DNA of 64,000 nt from assembly GCA_032209605.1 (NCBI GenBank), contig JASFXZ010000001.1, positions 5,146,001-5,210,000 of the forward strand, read 5' to 3'. The notes beneath the pieces are model-generated. The model was not told where the DNA came from, did no database searches, and worked only from the letters and a program-made list of their open reading frames with translations. The stretch comes from Mactromeris polynyma. Lineage: Eukaryota; Mollusca; Bivalvia; Venerida; Mactridae. Shown here piece after piece: positions 58,755 to 64,000 of this stretch (the stretch's first letter is position 1; the number at the start of each line of letters is the position of its first letter). The position numbers and the translations under genes are program-made.

Positions 58755-60190
58755 ATTATCAGTCTTTGAACCTCTTAGAATGTTATCCAATCTCTCGATA
58801 CAAACACAGAAGTTTCCGAAACAGTGGAAAGAAGCCATACTTTTACCTCTCTTTTTATAGAGAGCATCGTGGATTAATGACTAAACTTAATTTTTACGGA
58901 TTAGATGGCAATTTATCTATCTGGCTAAGATTATATTTCTGATAGGGAGCAATGTGTTTTAATGAACAGTATAACGTCATCTGTGGATATAACTAACGCT
59001 GGCGTTCCACAAGGTTCAGTACTTGGACCACTTTTGTTTCTAATTTATATAAATGAAATGATATTGCTGATGAAATTCAAAGTTTAACTAGGGATTTTGT
59101 GGACGATAAGTCTTTATCTTATTCTTCAAATTCAATGGCTGGTATTCAAGAAAAAATATTCTGATCTACAGAAACTTACAGCATGGTCAAATTATTGGTT
59201 AACTAATTTTAATCCAGATAAAACAGAAGTGTTATTTATAACTAAATCTTTACACGAACACACTGTTTCTATCAAGTATGGTAACATTGAACTAACTCCA
59301 ATGGACCATCATAAACACTTAATTCGAGTTACAATCTCATCTGATGCAAAATGAACGTGTCGTATAGAAAACATGTATAGTTCTTGTATGACAAAAGTAT
59401 AAGTGTCTTGAGAAAGCTGAAATATATTTCAAACAGAAAAACTCATCCTGTTTTGGAATATGCATCAGAAGTGTGGTATGGTTGCTCTGTAGAAAATAGA
59501 AATTACTCGAATCAGTTCAATTAGAAATGGCGAGAATTGTTTGCGGTTTACCATTATATTGTAATAAAGAGGCACTTTACTTTGAGTCTGGTTTTACATC
59601 ACTTTATGTTAGACGAGAAAAGCAATAACTATGTATGTTTTACAAGATTCATAACAACTTAACACCCGTTTATTTATATGTCTGACTTCCTGGTCAAGTT
59701 AGTGAGTCTGTTGACTATCCCTTTAAGAAATAATGAAAACTACATCATTCCTAACAACAGATTGACATTGAGTAACAAATATGTGATACCTTCCAAACTA
59801 AGACTATGGAATAATAACATAGAATTAGACCTGAGATTAAAACAGATTTATCCACTTTAAAAGTGCAATAAATACTGTTTATGATGGTATACATTCATTT
59901 TATTTTGCTGGTGACAGGACATGTATCATTTGACTTAGGATAGCACTGTAGTTCTTCATGATTTATACAGAGCTAATCTTACAGATGACCCAACTAGGAG
60001 ATGTTGCAATCCTTGTGAAAACGGTTGTCCATATTTTTTAATGTTGTTTGTATGATTACCAACGATTTCGTCTCATGATAAATTTATCTAAGTATGGATT
60101 ATCACTTGACTTTTTACCATTCGGAAATGACTCTCTATCTCTTGAGGTAAACTTTATTAATGGTGTGTTTTACATTTCTTTGTCGGCACT
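58755..60190 (+). mobile_element. Degenerate non-LTR retrotransposon (LINE), 3' part of reverse-transcriptase ORF
   Basis: Translated pieces in all three plus frames line up as one LINE ORF2. A segment FPKQWKEAILLPLF comes first, followed by the RT block GVPQGSVLGPLLFLIYINE (59000-59060), then F-V-D-D (motif C, normally F/Y-A-D-D, near 59095). Next come KLTAWSNYWLTNFNPDKTEV, HPVLEYASEVWYG, and C-terminal pieces PLRNNENYIIP and IPSKLRLWNN. The last is a Cys segment near 60000 resembling the terminal zinc knuckle of mollusc LINEs. Many frameshifts and stops make it non-functional. The endonuclease half is missing, as in a 5'-truncated insertion. The clade is probably Jockey/CR1/RTE-like but not resolved. 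Confidence 0.85.
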
Positions 60191-60449
60191 GCTTGAATGC
60201 TTCTTGCGGATCTTCTCGATGAAGATTTGTTAACATTAGACACCATAAGAGTATGCGTTGACAACGCTTTAGAACTATTGTGAAACTTAACACAGTTAAC
60301 ACAAAAATATTCGTGACAGCTTCTGCAATATTCTAAAGCTCTTTGTTTAAATTCTTTCGTGTGCAAGGCGTGCAGCACACATCAAAGAACTCGTCTCCGG
60401 CATTTAATTGAGAGTGCGATAAATTTGTGCCGTCCTTTCTCGTCGCCAT
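60157..60449 (-). pseudogene. B-box zinc-finger (TRIM-like) N-terminal fragment, frameshifted and cut off
   Basis: Starts at an ATG with good context (AAGATGG) giving MATRKDGTNLSHSQLNAGDE. It continues with FFDVCCTPCTRKNLNKE, then after a one-base frame change near 60375 with LEYCRSCHEYFCVNC and a His-containing stretch ending STHTLMVSNVNKSSSRRSA. The C-x2-C...C-x2-C...C-x2-C...H spacing is that of a B-box as in mollusc TRIM2/3/56/71-like proteins, which usually lack a RING in this subset. The frame break may be real decay or an assembly error. The rest of the protein (coiled coil, NHL repeats) is absent: homology stops where the LINE 3' end begins near 60190. Confidence 0.6.
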
Positions 60450-60699
60450 CTTGATTGAAATGAATGTCTGTGTAACAACCGAGTTGATAAGGAAGTATTT
60501 ACGTTGGTCACATGACTGTCGCATGACTGACTACAATTTGTATTAGTGTTTATTGAGTTAAAACATTTCCAATAATGGTACGCTTACATTAAATAATACA
60601 GTCAAAGTAAATGACCTTATTTATATAATAGGTACAAAACTATTTAATCATAGACAGTTTAATGTCATAATTCCTCGAGTGCCTTATGTTTTACGGATT

Positions 60700-61270
60700 G
60701 TTGTTTTCCCGGAGGTGTGGGGAGCACTGTCTGGTGTATGGCGTTCCCTGTAGCAACTTATTCTCTCTCTTTTGTTAAGCAAACTCAATAAACTGACCTT
60801 TCTACAATTTTATTTATTTTTGTTTTCTTTATATTTAGCTAGAATCCAAATCATATATTTTGTATGGTATGGTTTAATGCGTTCATTGAACGATGTCACA
60901 ATCCCTGATTTTAATCTGTAACTGAAGTATAAACATTTATTGTATATCAACAAATGTCAACATGGCGAGTTTGATTTATACTGGTAACTCTGTTGGTTAG
61001 TTTGTAAAATCATCAGACTATTGAATCTCACAGAATGATCAATCTAAGTTTAAGGATTTTGCTAAATTCCCCTTCCCACATGAGCACTTCTTTTACTTGA
61101 TATAATAGTCATGTTCTTGTCTCCCCTTGTTGGTCTATCATATCTGACTTTCTCTAACTTTACCCCCTTCTTGCCCCCCTAAAATCTGCCAAACCATTCC
61201 TTGCACCCCTGGTCCCATTCATGTTTACTATTGCACCTCTTTAGTCCCTGAAGTTTCCATTCATGTTGTT
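60700..61270 (+). mobile_element. Dispersed element 'F', rearranged copy
   Basis: 60700-60775 carries the end module (GTTTTCCCGGAGGTGTGGGG... GCGTTCCCTGTAGCAAC). 61070-61270 carries the upstream module (TGATATAATAGTCATGTTCT... CCATTCCTTGCACCCCTGGT). The order is reversed relative to copy 1, with 300 bp of other sequence between, so this is two fragments or a tandem pair. Confidence 0.5.
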
Positions 61271-61571
61271 GTGCTTACAAATTCATTTCAACAGCTTACA
61301 CGATTCCTAAGTAAATCCAAAACCACCCGTATCGGTAACCTCCCTTTTTTGAGCTTTATAGAACTTATGTCCATTGATGACGACGCCTATTCATAACAGA
61401 TGCCCTTAACCAGTATTGTTTTCACAACAAAATACACATCTACACGTGTAAACAGTATAGAAATACGAAAAAGCAAATGTCAAGACAACTATTTTGTGGG
61501 ACAGCTGTAACGTGTTTAGTGTAGTGATCCATGAAAAGGCGTGGTCTAAAGTTGTTTGTTGTATTGTGGTT

Positions 61572-61935
61572 CTAGCCCGGTCGGTTAGTGTAGAGGTTAG
61601 AGCGCTAGAATGTCGCCCGGGAGTTCGTTCATCCCCGGCAGTGCAGGGTATTTGTTCCAATGGCATGCGGCTACAGCCATTTGTCCTCCAACTGATACTC
61701 GAGGAGAAGTTGTCAGATGTTTGCTGAGTTTAAGGAAGAACAAGTTGGTACTGGTTGTTAATTCATTGAAGGAATACTGATTAGGTAAACTGGCAGGTCA
61801 TTTCCTCCCATGACATGTGGATACGGCCATTTGTCCTCCATCTGATTCATCTGGAGTTGTCACGTGTTTTCAGAAGGGCAAGTTTGTTCTAGTTGTGATT
61901 TGGTCGCGGGAATACTGGTTAGGTCAACTGACCAT
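61572..61935 (+). mobile_element. tRNA-derived SINE plus a second tail copy
   Basis: 61572-61800 has a diverged tRNA-like head (GTTAGTGTAGAGGTTAGAGC; B box decayed to GTTCGTTCATCCC), then the body CATTTGTCCTCCAACTGAT and AGTTGTCAGATGTTTGCTGA, ending near GGAATACTGATTAGGTAAAC. From 61800 to 61935 a second body/tail copy follows without a head, ending AATACTGGTTAGGTCAACTG. This looks like a partial duplication or an insertion into a relative. Confidence 0.65.
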
Positions 61936-63153
61936 AGTATACAACTGAACAAATGTTGAAAAAACAGCGTTCTCAAAAACATTTGCTCGTGCTTCGATCA
62001 TTTCGGGGTAGATATTAGTTGCTAAAGGAACAAGTTTGAACAAGTTGGTACCCCAGCAACGCAGATTGGGTCACGTGATAGCTGATATATAACCCAATTA
62101 CTGGTGAAATTGTGCGTTAAACTCAACTCAAGTCACCAAAAGATAATTCGGCCTATGTCAAATATCTTTGTATTGAAAACAAGACCATTTTTAATGTATT
62201 TTTATTTGATTAAAGACTCTCATTAAATATATCCTTTGGAATGTTAAAATTTATAGAAAAAGTGAAATATATAAATATATTTACAAATAATTAACATTTT
62301 ATAAAATGTGACAACACATAACGCGGGAAGTTCATTCAAACACCGAATGGTACGAACAAGATTGTGTAAATATGAAGAGAGGAAGAACACAAGAAGGAAA
62401 TATTGTACGTATGAGGGCTGCTATGGGATTTACAACCTCTGCTGCAAGTGACGTCATTTCAAGAAAACGCAACATGTGATGTCACTATTTGTAAGCAGGA
62501 AACACCATTTACTCCATATGGTCACTTCGTTTTCACATTTCCACATAGGGCAAATATTGCTTATGTGTTACGTTTTCTGAAAATGACGTCACTTAAACAA
62601 GAGGTTGTAAATCGTACAGCGGCGCTCGTACGAACCAAAAAATGACGTCCAGGAATTTTGGATTCATCTTGAAAATCTTGGTGTTCAATGTTATATGTTC
62701 TTAAAATGCTTCCGTACAACACTGGTAGTTACATATTATCATAAAAAGTATTTTGTTGCAATTAAAAAATACAAATATAACCAAATCTGAAATGGAAAAA
62801 CTTTTAAAAAAATTGAAGATGTAACGTGGGCACGTAAAGTTAACTTTAAGTTTTCAAAGTCAAACCTATCCATTTTGAGAAGGAAACAGTTAGTCTTTTT
62901 GCTAGCTTAGTTCCATTTGAGTTTTGAAGCGAAAGTTCATGCTAAAACCTGTTCAGGTATTTGAATTATTAACATAACATCTCCTGGCACCAGAATAGTG
63001 TACAACATGTAAAGGGAAAATGTTGTTTAGAAGATGTAACACATATTCCTGGATCATATGGATAATCGTACACGGTTAATAAAAAATTTTTTTATTTTTC
63101 ATTAGCAATAAATCTTAAACAGACTAAACATATGACATTAAAATGACATAAAA
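61936..63153. other. No gene seen
   Basis: AT-rich sequence. A 65-codon ORF at 62448 (MTSFQENATCDVTICKQET...) contains repeated TGACGTCA-like ATGACGTC words (62450, 62583, 62643) and looks repeat-derived. Confidence 0.4.
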
Positions 63154-63549
63154 ATGTCCGCCGAAATTCCAGAAATTGCCCTTAGTAAATATCCCGAGAA
63201 ATTATTAAGAAACATAATAAAGATAATGATTTGTACTAATGTCTATGAACCAGCTTATGAAACGCGCAAATGTAACAATGGAACTGTATTCAGTGCGACT
63301 AGTAACAAATCTCAGCGTATGATTGGTTATGATGAGTTATGCCATGGAAACGACGTTAAGCTTATAACAACGATACGATTGTCAAGGCACAAATTTACAA
63401 CAAATACGTACACACGTACACATCAGTCGCCCATTTATGGGCTGTCCAGAGATTTATCTCAATCTATTTCAACGAAAAGGAATTTTGAATTTTTGAAAAT
63501 AAATGATTGTGATAATGCTAGTTTTATGCTTCAATCATGCAATGTATAG
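63154..63549 (+). CDS. Unrecognised 131-codon ORF
   Basis: Single open frame starting MSAEIPEIALSKYPEKLLRN, with A at -3 of the ATG and ending RNFEFLKINDCDNASFMLQS plus three residues. It has no repeat structure and is not part of the dispersed families seen here, but I recognise no domain. A palindromic transposon follows 40 bp later. An open frame of this size can occur by chance, so it is listed only as a possible gene or exon. Confidence 0.2.
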   Translation: MSAEIPEIALSKYPEKLLRNIIKIMICTNVYEPAYETRKCNNGTVFSATSNKSQRMIGYDELCHGNDVKLITTIRLSRHKFTTNTYTRTHQSPIYGLSRDLSQSISTKRNFEFLKINDCDNASFMLQSCNV

Positions 63550-63589
63550 GAGATATATTAATCCATTGAAAAATTGCAGTAGGACCTCG

Positions 63590-63760
63590 CTTATTCGACA
63601 ATCTTCTATCCGAATACTAGGTATCATCCGAAATAAATATCAGGTTTCTTGTATCTTCTAAGGCCTATAGAAGAAGATACATTGGGACCTGATATTTATT
63701 TCGGATAATACAAAGTTTTCGGATAAAAGGTTGTCGAATAAACAAGGTCCGACAGTATGT
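63590..63760. mobile_element. MITE family 'B', most palindromic copy
   Basis: GTAGGACCTCGCTTATTCGA ... GAATAAACAAGGTCCGACAGTA. Each half contains ATATCAGG/CCTGATAT, so the whole element can fold back on itself. Confidence 0.8.
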
Positions 63761-64000
63761 GACTCTGTATAATGTTGCTATTAATTCTACGTAGATTTTA
63801 CTAGTATGTGCTTTAGCATCTATCAGATAGTTACGTATTAGCCACATAGTGTTTAGCATTTCTTCAACAGAACTGATTTTCTTTGAGATGAATGCTAGAT
63901 TTTACGATTAATACTTTGTCCAATATTGAAAAACCAGTCAATATTTTGTTGAAATTAATCGCAAGCTGTAATAAATCGGAACTTCTCTGAGAATGCCGAA

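Overview
This is a window of animal nuclear DNA. Genes are split into many small exons with GT-AG introns, the flanks are AT-rich, and the spaces are packed with short palindromic transposons, tRNA-derived SINE-like elements, a decayed LINE and about twenty minisatellites. The gene content and the style of repeat are most like a marine bivalve mollusc. That assignment is an inference from the repeats and proteins, not a species call.

Four conserved genes were rebuilt exon by exon from splice sites and reading phase. (1) An SGK3-like kinase gene on the minus strand shows only its first two coding exons (17,647-27,839): the N-terminus and the first half of a PX domain. The kinase part is not seen and should lie left of the window. 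(2) TFB1M, the mitochondrial 12S rRNA dimethyladenosine transferase, is complete on the minus strand in four exons (31,428-35,012). (3) An XK-related (XKR) membrane protein gene lies head to head with TFB1M on the plus strand in eight exons (35,443-45,073). It would encode 1,652 residues, far longer than known vertebrate family members, because one 3.5-kb last exon adds a huge Ser-rich tail. (4) BSDC1, a BSD-domain protein, is complete on the minus strand in nine exons (50,846-56,903) and converges on the XKR gene.

Layout: 1-17.6 kb is repeats only (SGK3 intron 2 or intergenic). 17.6-27.8 kb holds SGK3 exons around a 10-kb intron. 27.8-31.4 kb is the SGK3 5' region and TFB1M 3' flank. 31.4-45.1 kb is the TFB1M/XKR pair, sharing about 430 bp between start codons. 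45.1-50.8 kb holds the two converging 3' ends and a large minisatellite. 50.8-56.9 kb is BSDC1. 56.9-64 kb is repeat-rich, with a LINE 3' half running into a frameshifted B-box (TRIM-like) fragment and SINE copies.

The most interesting points are the XKR tail, which carries four Tyr-x-Asn sites and one Tyr-Met-x-Met site like a receptor docking scaffold, and several cases in which a minisatellite is visibly an expansion of a piece of a dispersed mobile element. The four genes act in unrelated processes (endosomal PI3P/kinase signalling, mitochondrial ribosome assembly, membrane lipid scrambling, and a poorly known BSD protein), so nothing suggests a functional cluster.
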